From Brachionus manjavacas (Eukaryota; Rotifera; Eurotatoria; Ploima; Brachionidae): a stretch of DNA of 64,000 bases. The position numbers and the translations under genes were made by a program. Below are positions 28,137-39,862 of this stretch, one piece after another (position 1 is the first letter of the stretch; each line of letters starts with the position of its first letter). The stretch is taken from positions 7,076,501-7,140,500 of the forward strand of contig JAHQIY010000004.1 of NCBI GenBank assembly GCA_019054805.1. Direction: 5' to 3'. The notes beneath the pieces are model-generated. The model was not told the DNA's origin and searched no databases. It worked only from the letters and a program-made list of their open reading frames with translations.

Positions 28137-29229
28137 ATTAAAAAAGTGAAATTGTGTTAAGGAAAAATTTCCCTAATATAAAAAGGCCTGATTTCATGCT
28201 AGTTAGTCTTCTAATTAAAGAATTACCTTGTAATTGTTCATTTTTAATTCTAGTATTTTGAAAATTCAATTAGTTTTAAATTGGCACAAGTTTTTTTTAA
28301 TCAAAAATTATTGATCCAAAAAATGAGTGTTTGTATATTTTTTTCTAATTTTTGGTGTTTTTTTTTATTTTCCCAAAGACGCTTGTTAATTGATCGGTGT
28401 TAAACAAAACTTAGTATTACATATTTGACGTAAAAATTTCAATTTTACTATCTATTTAATTGTCAAACTAGAATTTGATATTTTTTTATCAATAATTTGA
28501 CATGTTAATTAAAATAGTTTCTCTAGATTTTATATTTGCACCTGATTGAAACCAAATTTTTAATTTTTATCAAAAAAATATCCAAATTAAAATCAAAATA
28601 CTAGCATTGGTCTCAAATATTAATAGAGTAAAACATTAAAACTTGACTTTACTTTAAATTTTAAAAAATTTATGTCCAAGCAAACTAAATGAATAAATAA
28701 GCTTTAAAGTTTAAATACTAAAATGGTGTTGCTTTATTTAATTATATAAATTCTTTTTTTTTTTTAAATATTAAAATTGAAAATAGGAATTATTGAGATG
28801 AATAGTCAAATTATTAAATAAATCAAAAATAAAATACTTTGTTAAAAAAGATCACTCAAAGATTCTGGTAGAATTTTTATTTCTCTATTAGATTTCACAG
28901 TTAAATTTTAGAAATTTTAGATTTTATTTAGCTAGAATTAAAAAAGGGAATAAAATTTTTCAAAAAACTTCAAAATAACAAACTATTATTTACTATCTGT
29001 TAGCATAAATCGAAAAAATGAATTTTTAAAATACAATCTAAAAAATTATTTGAACTTTATTTGGTGTTTGTCTAAAAATATAACTTTGACTTTAATTTTT
29101 TATTTAATAAGTAAAATTTTAATTTAAATTTTTTTTTTATATTTTATTTAATATAATGTAAAAAATTAGTTTTTATCAATATTTACTGATGGTTTATTTG
29201 AAATACATTATAACGGAATTTTGTTAGAT
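28137..29229. other. AT-rich spacer
   Basis: No feature supported. Low-complexity A/T tracts only. Confidence 0.5.
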
Positions 29230-30620
29230 TTAAAAAAAATTTGCTTGGAGAACATTTTTTAGCTCAACTCCGTCGATAAGACCATTTTGATACACATTTA
29301 GACTATTAAGAAAACGCTTTAAATCATTTTCATTTATATTTTTACCCAAACGACTATTTATTCTTAAAAATATTCTTTCTGCTTCTAGGATCGTCAATTT
29401 TCCGTTTTTATCCATGTCACTAGTGGCAAACAATTCGTCAATTAAATATTTAGCCTCAATATTTTTTAATGATTCTTGCTTATTATCAGTAAATGAAGAA
29501 TCATCATTTATTCTTTGCATCAAATTTTTGTATTCACTTAAACCTTCACGATCTAAATCTATTAGACTTAAAGCTTGAATATCCCCTTCTAATTCATAAA
29601 CCGGACTATTTGAAGTTTCAGAAGCTAAAACAACACCAGCTGGTGGTTTTATTTCCAAAACAAATGGAGGTAATTCTCTAGCAGATTTTAGTGTGGTTCC
29701 ATATCTAGAGACATATTCTTTCGGATTAGCTCTTATTACGCCCAAATCTTTAAATTCTTTTTTAACTTGAATTTGAGGAGCATCCCATTGAATTATTACA
29801 TTCTTTGGCTTGACAATAACAGGATCTTTTTCGTTTGATCGTTGAAATATAACTCTGCGTTTAACTTGGTTATAGGGCAACCATCGTTCTATAATAACCG
29901 ATTGAGGTTTAGATGGCAATGGTGCCAATCTCTCTATTATTACTTTTCTTGGAGGTGGTGGGATTTTTTTCCCAGATATTGTAATTACTTTTCCTTTAAA
30001 TTAAATTAAGAATACTTAATACTAAGATTTTTTTGGTTTAAATTTAGATACTGAAAATAAAAATGTTTAAAAAAATTACTTCCAACTTGGGGAGGAGGTG
30101 GTGGAGGTGCTTCACGAATGACTAATGGTTGAGGTGTTGTTGGTCTTGCAGGTTGCTGTCTGATAATTAGTGGTGGGGCTGGTGGTGTAATAGTGTTGAC
30201 TTCTTGTTGAATTAAAATCTCTCCAGGAGGGGGAGGAGTTGGCGGTCTCAAATACCGAATAGCAACTTCTTGATTGTAAACAAGTTGCTGCATAGTTTTT
30301 TTGTTTATAACTTCAGGATTAGGATCTTCATTTATTGAATATTCATTTAAAGGAATTTCGCCTTTCCAGTTAGTCACCTCAGATTTATTCAGCCATATTC
30401 CTCGGTGTTCGTTCCATTGAATTTCCTCTGTTTCATTTACATCAATTGGTACTGTGCTTCTTAAAATGGCCGCTTCAAGGGGACTTAAATTGTTTGCTCC
30501 TTGGTTCAAAGAAAATCCCATATCTCCTTGCAACTGGTTAAATGAATTAATATCATAAGAACCAGCATTCAAATTATAGAATGGATCATGGACATAATTA
30601 AACCCAGAGCCGTCAGACAT
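29230..30620 (-). CDS. Proline-rich repeat protein with C-terminal EF-hand
   Basis: Two exons, 30620-30080 and 29993-29230, joined by an 86-bp GT-AG intron, give 434 aa. The N-terminal 120 residues are polar. Residues about 125-200 are proline-rich with repeated PPTPPPPGEILI, PPLIIRQ, PLVIREAP and KVIIERLAP/SVIIERWLP modules, the last resembling structural proteins with repeated VIIERWLPY-type motifs. The C-terminus has one canonical EF-hand calcium loop (residues 373-384, DMDKNGKLTILE, all ligand positions good) and a second degenerate loop (413-424, NVYQNGLIDGVE, lacking acidic residues at positions 1 and 3). There is no signal peptide. A calcium-responsive cytoskeletal or scaffold role is an inference; I do not recognise the orthologue. 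Confidence 0.8.
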
Positions 30621-33206
30621 ATCTTTCTAAGATTAAATTTTGAGAAAAAGCTTTCAAACTAAAAATTTCAATTAATTTTGTTATTATTTTATACCTAATT
30701 CATCGGTAAAAAAATCAAACTTTTTGAAAACAATTAAATCAAGCAATCAAATATGAAAATAGACAATTTATTTCATTTAACTGACCAAATTAGTTTGGAG
30801 AGGAAAATTTTTGACTGAAAAATTGATAGATTTGTTTAAATTTTAATTGTTACGAAAAAAAAGATGACAACAAAATTTAAAATTAATGGTTGAGTTGTTA
30901 GGAAAAGGAAGAATAAAGACAACAAAATTATATATTTGAAGTTTTACTTTTAAAATTAATTAAGTTGTAGTCCTAAAAATATTTTGTCCTAAGCAGTTGG
31001 TCTTTGGACGAGTGCACAGACTTCATGCAATTACGAGTCGATAAAATTAAACAATCTATGGATCATTTAATTTCCAAAATTAAAGACTAAATGATGTCTA
31101 TGTAAATTTTTATTTCATTAAAAATTTTGTAATATGAAAGTTCCTTTGATTTGTTGTCAATTTTGAAATTAATTAATACGGCAATGCGAAATATAGATAT
31201 ATTAAATTTTTTTAAACAAAAATACTTTTATAATTGTGACAAAAGAAATTATAAAATCAAAATTTCAATTTCAGTAAAAAGAAATTTATTTTAAAATTTA
31301 TCTAATTATTATTCGTATCATTATAAAATATAAACGATGAATAAGCTTGATTGTCGTTCTAAAAGATGAATAATCAAGATATTTAAAGTTAATTTTTTTT
31401 AAAGAAAATGTCCAGTGAAAACAGATAACAGATATTTTAAAAAAATTTGAAAAAAACAGATAGCTTTTTTATTTTTATTTTCAAATTAAACATAAAATGT
31501 TTGATATTAAAATTGTTTCCTATTCATTCTTCTAAAATATTTATATAAACGATAGATTTAAAATGCACAATGAGGTATCCAAATTATGACTTTAAATGAT
31601 ATCTTAATATTAATAAAAATATATCAGCAAAACAAAATTAAAATTTGTACCGCAAAATTTGAAAAAATTCATTAGGATTTGAATTTTAATTTAGATAATA
31701 ATTTTCTTCTTAATTAAAGATTAAACAAATCATAAAGTTTAATCATCTATTATTTAAAATTTGATTAATATACCTTTAAATTTAAATCTAAAACTAAAAA
31801 TTTAAATTTAAATTTACGTTTAATCGTTAACTTCTGTTTGCCTCAGTTATCTGCAAAATCTTTGCAGTGACTAACATTCAACTGGTTTTGAGTATTGCAA
31901 AATTATCTCGAAATGATGGATTTTCATATAAGTGAAGCATGCATTCAATTTTTAATTATTTTCCCTCAAATTTTCCAATCTAAATTAACAACTTTATTTT
32001 TTTGATTTTTTGATTTTTAAATTTTTTTGAAATAAACTCTTTTTGGACCAATTTTATGGAATTTTAAATAAAAAGAGGTGTTAAAAGTAAGCTCAACTAC
32101 TGTTTTCAAGAAACTGTATGAAAAAAAGCAAGAAGATCAACTAAAATCTGACGATTAAAAATCAATTCCGAATGTAATGAAATTTTTTATTGAATAAGTT
32201 TTTATTTTTTGTAATTAAAGAATAAGCTAAATTACATCTTTGCATTTTTAAAGAATTTGAATTTAAAAAATAATTTATTGGTTTGTCCAAAACATTTTAA
32301 ATTTGATTTAAATTTAATAATGAAAATGATGAAAATTTTGTCCCATATATTCAGAATTTTAAAAGTAATCTATTAGCTAAATTTACGTAATATTATCAAA
32401 TATTTAAAATTTTGATTTTTAAATTAATGATAAATATTTTATTTATCATAATTAATAACGTCCATAAATAAGGACAAACAAAATACCTCTAAATAAATTG
32501 TATTCGATTTGATATTCAAAGTTTAAGTGAAATTTTTTAAAAAACATTTAGAATTTCCTATTGATAAAGATTAATTTAGTGCAATAGGTAATTATAATAT
32601 GAGTCTGTTTTTTTTCTTAAAAAAATGGAAATGAAAAAATAAGAATTACGTGTTTCACAACCTTTTACATGCAAAATATTAAAACTTAATAAATCCCAAT
32701 GTATCTAATAACAGAACAAATAAAATTTAATCGAAAATAAATCTATCAAGAAAAAGTTTAATAAAAAGGAGGATCTTTGAATTCTTTAAATTTTAAAAAA
32801 TTTGATATCCAAAAAGAGAATTTAAATATTGAAACATGAAAAATTAATGAAGTTTAAGCAAAATTTAATAATCAAATCTTCAATAAAAAAATTTGAAACT
32901 AAAATTATCAAAAATATCATTTTAAAAAGATAAATAAAGTAATTTATGTAAATATCGTCAAACAAAAAAAAACGGAAAAAAAAGTAACAAAAATATTGAT
33001 TATTAAAATTAAAGTTGAAAAAGTCAAATATTTACAATTAAAATTTATTAAGAGACTAAAGAAGTATGATTTCAAAAGAGAAAATACGAAGAAAAGAAAT
33101 TTATGTTTATAAAGAACAAATACATGGCAGAATAATTAATATTTAAAAAAAAACGTTTAGAAAATATCAAATAAATGAAAAAACAAAAATTGAATTAAAA
33201 TAGAAG
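30621..33206. other. Long AT-rich intergenic region
   Basis: 2.6 kb between two divergently transcribed genes. No frame or repeat is convincing. It should contain both promoters, but no clear TATA box could be chosen in such AT-rich sequence. Confidence 0.5.
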
Positions 33207-36200
33207 ATGTCCAAAAATAGAAATATATGGAGGATTGATGGAAAATTTGTAACAGGAATTGATAAAACAAAAATTCGAGATAATTCATATAATCTGAATA
33301 AAACTGAAAGAAAACCAATAAACCCTCAATATATATATCCTTTAAAAAAGTTAAATTCACAAAGCAGAAGCGTGACCATAAATTTAAATGAAGCAAGCGA
33401 TGATGAAAATAGAACAAATGAAAAGGAATCAGAAGATATTAAAAAAGAATTAACAGAAAATGAAAAGAATAATAAGAATAGAAATATTTTAAGATTAAAA
33501 TTGCCCATTTGGGTTGTATTAATAATTTTGGGAATAATAATATTGATTGCTTTATTATCACTTTTAGCGATTTATTTAGGAATAAAAGAAAAAAATGAAA
33601 AAAAAGGAGAAGAAGATGTAAATGAAGCATTTTATACGAATGAAGAAGAAAATTCAATTGCAGCCGATTTTGAAAAGATGACAGTTTTAATAAAACAAAC
33701 TTCAAGTTATTTAAACATTAAGAAAGAAAACAAAACAAACTATCTTACATTTGGGCACACTATCAGCACACAAAACAAACTATCTTATTCTCAGAGGCCA
33801 GTGATTTACGAAGAACAAACTAGTAGTGATAAAGCGTTAAAATCGACGGATTCACAAAGTGATGTCGTCTTGCAATCTACTTTGATGAAAAATACAGTTA
33901 ATACTGTGCCTGAGACTAGTCAAGAAAGTTTTTCGCACATTCAAACTTCATTGAGTTATCAAGATGCTTCATCAACGCAAACTGGTCTTTTCTCCGATAC
34001 AAAAGCTCCTTTTTTCGATATAACTGAAGATCAGTCAGCTTCGAATTCATATACACAGATTTCAAAAATAATTGGCCAGACAGCTGAAGCCTCCTCTATC
34101 ACAAACCAACAAGAAAATTATTCTCGAATTAAAGAAACTACACCTTATCATCATTCATATGAATTCACTACAAATGAGAAGGCTCATACAACGACTCAAG
34201 ATAAATTGGTTTCAAACTCTGATTCATTTGAGAATACTGTTCAATCAAATATGGGCAAAATTACATCAGAGCAAAGATCAGTTAGTGATTATGCTGAAAC
34301 CCATTATACTGACAATATTCAAGGATCACAACATTCATTGAGCTCACAATCAACAATGGCTGCACAAATAGAATCAAAAACAACAACTGATTCGGAAAGA
34401 TTGTTTTCAAATACAAAAAAGACACTCAAGTTGATTCAACGCAATATCTAGCTTATACGATATCAAGTAAGCGAAATTCAGAAAAAACAATGGCAACCAA
34501 TCTGGAAGAATCGGCACACTCAAATTCTTTTTCTCAGACGCCAGTGATTTACGAAGAACAAACTAGTAGTGATAAAGCGTTAAAATCGACGGATTCACAA
34601 AGTGATGTCGTCTTGCAATCTACTTTGATGAAAAATACAGTTAATACTGTGCCTGAGACTAGTCAAGAAAGTTTTTCGCACATTCAAACTTCATTGAGTT
34701 ATCAAGATGCTTCATCAACGCAAACTGGTCTTTTCTCCGATACAAAAGCTCCTTTTTTCGATATAACTGAAGATCAGTCAGCTTCGAATTCATATACACA
34801 GATTTCAAAAATAATTGGCCAGACAGCTGAAGCCTCCTCTATCACAAACCAACAAGAAAATTATTCTCGAATTAAAGAAACTACACCTTATCATCATTCA
34901 TATGAATTCACTACAAATGAGAAGGCTCATACAACGACTCAAGATAAATTGGTTTCAAACTCTGATTCATTTGAGAATACTGTTCAATCAAATATGGACA
35001 AAATTACATCAGAGCAAAGATCAGTTAGTGATTATGCTGAAACCCATTATACTGACAATATTCAAGGATCACAACATTCATTGAGCTCACAATCAACAAT
35101 GGCTGCACAAATAGAATCAAAAACAACAACTGATTCGGAAAGATTGTTTTCAAATACAAAAAAAGACACTCAAGTTGATTCAACGCAATATCTAGCTTAT
35201 ACGATATCAAGTAAGCGAAATTCAGAAAAAACAATGGCAACCAATCTGGAAGAATCGGCACACTCAAATTCTTTTTCTCAGACGCCAGTGATTTACGAAG
35301 AACAAACTAGTAGTGATAAAGCGTTAAAATCGACGGATTCACAAAGTGATGTCGTCTTGCAATCTACTTTGATGAAAAATACAGTTAATACTGTGCCTGA
35401 GACTAGTCAAGAAAGTTTTTCGCACATTCAAACTTCATTGAGTTATCAAGATGCTTCATCAACGCAAACTGGTCTTTTCTCCGATACAAAAGCTCCTTTT
35501 TTCGATATAACTGAAGATCAGTCAGCTTCGAATTCATATACACAGATTTCAAAAATAATTGGCCAGACAGCTGAAGCCTCCTCTATCACAAACCAACAAG
35601 AAAATTATTCTCGAATTAAAGAAACTACACCTTATCATCATTCATATGAATTCACTACAAATGAGAAGGCTCATACAACGACTCAAGATAAATTGGTTTC
35701 AAACTCTGATTCATTTGAGAATACTGTTCAATCAAATATGGGCAAAATTACATCAGAGCAAAGATCAGTTAGTGATTATGCTGAAACCCATTATACTGAC
35801 AATATTCAAGGATCACAACATTCATTGAGCTCACAATCAACAATGGCTGCACAAATAGAATCAAAAACAACAACTGATTCGGAAAGATTGTTTTCAAATA
35901 CAAAAAAAGACACTCAAGTTGATTCAACGCAATATCTAGCTTATACGATATCAAGTAAGCGAAATTCAGAAAAAACAATGGCAACCAATCTGGAAGAATC
36001 GGCACACTCAAATTCTTTTTCTCAGACGCCAGTGATTTACGAAGAACAAACTAGTAGTGATAAAGCGTTAAAATCGACGGATTCACAAAGTGATGTCGTC
36101 TTGCAATCTACTTTGATGAAAAATACAGTTAATACTGTGCCTGAGACTAGTCAAGAAAGTTTTTCGCACATTCAAACTTCATTGAGTTATCAAGATGCTT

Positions 36201-38236
36201 CATCAACGCAAACTGGTCTTTTCTCCGATACAAAAGCTCCTTTTTTCGATATAACTGAAGATCAGTCAGCTTCGAATTCATATACACAGATTTCAAAAAT
36301 AATTGGCCAGACAGCTGAAGCCTCCTCTATCACAAACCAACAAGAAAATTATTCTCGAATTAAAGAAACTACACCTTATCATCATTCATATGAATTCACT
36401 ACAAATGAGAAGGCTCATACAACGACTCAAGATAAATTGGTTTCAAACTCTGATTCATTTGAGAATACTGTTCAATCAAATATGGACAAAATTACATCAG
36501 AGCAAAGATCAGTTAGTGATTATGCTGAAACCCATTATACTGACAATATTCAAGGATCACAACATTCATTGAGCTCACAATCAACAATGGCTGCACAAAT
36601 AGAATCAAAAACAACAACTGATTCGGAAAGATTGTTTTCAAATACAAAAAAAGACACTCAAGTTGATTCAACGCAATATCTAGCTTATACGATATCAAGT
36701 AAGCGAAATTCAGAAAAAACAATGGCAACCAATCTGGAAGAATCGGCACACTCAAATTCTTTTTCTCAGACGCCAGTGATTTACGAAGAACAAACTAGTA
36801 GTGATAAAGCGTTAAAATCGACGGATTCACAAAGTGATGTCGTCTTGCAATCTACTTTGATGAAAAATACAGTTAATACTGTGCCTGAGACTAGTCAAGA
36901 AAGTTTTTCGCACATTCAAACTTCATTGAGTTATCAAGATGCTTCATCAACGCAAACTGGTCTTTTCTCCGATACAAAAGCTCCTTTTTTCGATATAACT
37001 GAAGATCAGTCAGCTTCGAATTCATATACACAGATTTCAAAAATAATTGGCCAGACAGCTGAAGCCTCCTCTATCACAAACCAACAAGAAAATTATTCTC
37101 GAATTAAAGAAACTACACCTTATCATCATTCATATGAATTCACTACAAATGAGAAGGCTCATACAACGACTCAAGATAAATTGGTTTCAAACTCTGATTC
37201 ATTTGAGAATACTGTTCAATCAAATATGGACAAAATTACATCAGAGCAAAGATCAGTTAGTGATTATGCTGAAACCCATTATACTGACAATATTCAAGGA
37301 TCACAACATTCATTGAGCTCACAATCAACAATGGCTGCACAAATAGAATCAAAAACAACAACTGATTCGGAAAGATTGTTTTCAAATACAAAAAAAGACA
37401 CTCAAGTTGATTCAACGCAATATCTAGCTTATACGATATCAAGTAAGCGAAATTCAGAAAAAACAATGGCAACCAATCTGGAAGAATCGGCACACTCAAA
37501 TTCTTTTTCTCAGACGCCAGTGATTTACGAAGAACAAACTAGTAGTGATAAAGCGTTAAAATCGACGGATTCACAAAGTGATGTCGTCTTGCAATCTACT
37601 TTGATGAAAAATACAGTTAATACTGTGCCTGAGACTAGTCAAGAAAGTTTTTCGCACATTCAAACTTCATTGAGTTATCAAGATGCTTCATCAACGCAAA
37701 CTGGTCTTTTCTCCGATACAAAAGCTCCTTTTTTCGATATAACTGAAGATCAGTCAGCTTCGAATTCATATACACAGATTTCAAAAATAATTGGCCAGAC
37801 AGCTGAAGCCTCCTCTATCACAAACCAACAAGAAAATTATTCTCGAATTAAAGAAACTACACCTTATCATCATTCATATGAATTCACTACAAATGAGAAG
37901 GCTCATACAACGACTCAAGATAAATTGGTTTCAAACTCTGATTCATTTGAGAATACTGTTCAATCAAATATGGACAAAATTACATCAGAGCAAAGATCAG
38001 TTAGTGATTATGCTGAAACCCATTATACTGACAATATTCAAGGATCACAACATTCATTGAGCTCACAATCAACAATGGCTGCACAAATAGAATCAAAAAC
38101 AACAACTGATTCGGAAAGATTGTTTTCAAATACAAAAAAAGACACTCAAGTTGATTCAACGCAATATCTAGCTTATACGATATCAAGTAAGCGAAATTCA
38201 GAAAAAATACAAGTTTTTTCAAAGTATGATTGGTAA
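33207..38236 (+). CDS. Membrane-anchored Ser/Thr-rich tandem-repeat protein, frame broken once
   Basis: Two same-strand frames, 33207-34451 (414 aa) and 34490-38236 (1248 aa), appear to be one gene. The N-terminal 98 residues are polar and charged, followed by one strong membrane segment (about residues 100-126, LPIWVVLIILGIIILIALL...) and an acidic linker. Then come six copies of a 248-residue (744-bp) repeat rich in Ser, Thr and Gln. Repeats 2-6 begin at 34490, 35234, 35978, 36722 and 37466. They are nearly identical in DNA, differing notably at a Gly/Asp site (NMGKITS or NMDKITS; order G-D-G-D-D-D). Repeat 1 has six A where the others have seven (about 34414-34420), shifting the frame to a stop at 34451. 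The composition suggests a mucin-like, O-glycosylated ectodomain. Family unknown. Confidence 0.8.
33798..38208 (+). repeat. Coding macrosatellite, six units of 744 bp
   Basis: The core CAGTGATTTACGAAGAACAA recurs at 33800, 34543, 35287, 36031, 36775 and 37519, i.e. spacings of 743, 744, 744, 744 and 744 bp. The single 743-bp step is the one-base loss in the A-run. Unit 1 joins the unique N-terminal region through a diverged junction; the last unit ends with a short unique tail. Confidence 0.97.
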
Positions 38237-38372
38237 CTTTAATGGAAATATCGATTTTGTTTTTCAAATAACACTTACCATTAATTTTTTTTTTTTTTAT
38301 TCTTTATTTATATTTCCATTTTTAAATTCTCTCGGTGAATTATAATTTATTCAAATATTCTAAAAAATTTAT

Positions 38373-39414
38373 TTATATATTAATATTTTTATTTAAATTA
38401 AAATTTTTTAATTTCATATCTTCACTTTCTTTTTCGTCATTTTCTTTTTTGTTCCAATCCATAACCCATTTTATTTTTTGAATTTTCTTTGTTATATTCA
38501 TAAATAATTTGCATTTATTAAATATTATACATCTACACGACAAATATCTATTAATTTTATTGAATTCTTTATTTTTTAATTCGATTCTTGCATAATCTAT
38601 TTTAGATGAAAATATTTTTGCGCTTTTTGGAAATTCTTCGTTGTAACAATGCAGTAAAGTGTTATTTATAAATATGCAGTTTACTGCACCGTCGTCAGGT
38701 ATCGAAATTATCTGATACTTTTTGTATTCTGCGAGATCTTTCATTTGTTTTATAATATATTTAGCCATATCTGATGTCCCAACTGCTAAAATGTCAGGAC
38801 CTGCAATCGATACGTAAGATTTCAGTTGATTACTTCCTTTTTTTAACTTTATTAATGCTACTGGATATTCTGGAAATGCAGACGCAACTGCTTTTGCCCC
38901 TAATATATTTGTTCTTTTTGACAAACCCACAAAGAATTCTCTTCCAGTAAAGAATACGTCTGACCCATCTAGAGTTGCCATTGAATCGTTTATTTCAATT
39001 ATATTTAACAATTCTTTTTTCAAGACTGATTTGACGATGTCAACTTCTTTTTTACGTGATATTAAATGAGGCTTTGCAATAAGAGCTGTTCCATTACAAA
39101 TTACAGAAACACAATCAATAAATGTACTATCAGGAAGAGTATCATCTGATTGAAGTTCAATTACATCCAGACCCATTTTTCTAAAATACCCAATATAATT
39201 ATAAAATTTAAATATTTTTTTTTAAAAATTGCCTTAATGTTAAAATATATTCACAATGATCATCTTTTGCTTTTTCGATATCAATTTGTTCTATTTTTGC
39301 GATACCTTTTTGACGAAATGTCGCTTCCCTTAGACTGTTAGGAACACGACAAACAATTGCATGTGTATATTTAAAATCAAATGGATTTTGCATTATTTTT
39401 ATTAAATTCTGCAA
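38373..39414 (-). CDS. DDAH-like protein (dimethylarginine dimethylaminohydrolase), catalytic residues altered
   Basis: Exons 39414-39233 and 39180-38373 give 329 aa (family about 285, with a Lys-rich extension of about 45 residues here). DDAH hydrolyses asymmetric dimethylarginine, an inhibitor of nitric oxide synthase, to citrulline. Similarity to animal DDAH runs end to end: LPDSTFIDCV, SRKKEVDIV, ATLDGSDVFFTGREFFVGLS, LKSYVSIAGP, PKSAKIF and YLSCRC. Compared with human DDAH1 (numbering from memory), the nucleophile Cys274 is kept (Cys276 here), as are Asp127 (Asp132), Arg98 and Arg145. His173 is Gln179, Glu78 is Asp83 and Asp79 is Cys84. Such changes should abolish or strongly alter hydrolase activity, so this is probably a pseudoenzyme. 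The 52-bp intron is read as GC-AG, because no GT donor keeps both frame and homology. Confidence 0.9.
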
Positions 39415-39862
39415 TTAATTTGTTTTTATGTAAATGCCTGATTTATAATATAGCTATTTAAAATAAAAAATCATTTCCGTTGATTAAAAATTAAATTTAT
39501 TTAAAAAATCTATGAAAAAAAAATTTATTTTTATTCTAAAATGTTTCATAATTTATTTAGAATATTTGTTAATTTTCTTTAAATTAATATTGTTATTCAT
39601 TTAATAAATATTTTTTAATAAATTTTTTTTATTAAGTAACTCGGTGATATTTTAAAAGGGATTTTAAGCCCTTTGTGAATTTTAAAACTAAATTTTCATT
39701 TACAGATTACTATTTTTTATTTTCTTAATCCAAAATTTATATTAAAATATTTAATTTTTGAAAAATTTTGTTATTATCTAATTTTCGAATTTTATTTATC
39801 AGGAAATTAAAAAAAGTTTAAAACAATAATTATGATTTCTCGACAATTAAAAAGAAGATCAC
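39415..39862. other. Short intergenic region
   Basis: AT-rich gap between the DDAH-like and SDF2 genes, both on the minus strand. No feature seen. Confidence 0.5.

Noticed and set aside
33798-38208. Regular direct repeats that could suggest a CRISPR-like array
   Set aside because: Unit length 744 bp, coding, no spacers, eukaryotic context.
35025-38267. Minus-strand hydrophobic 80-88-codon frames and plus-strand 89-codon frames repeated every 744 bp
   Set aside because: Out-of-frame readings of the repeat unit; their periodicity comes from the real plus-strand repeat protein.
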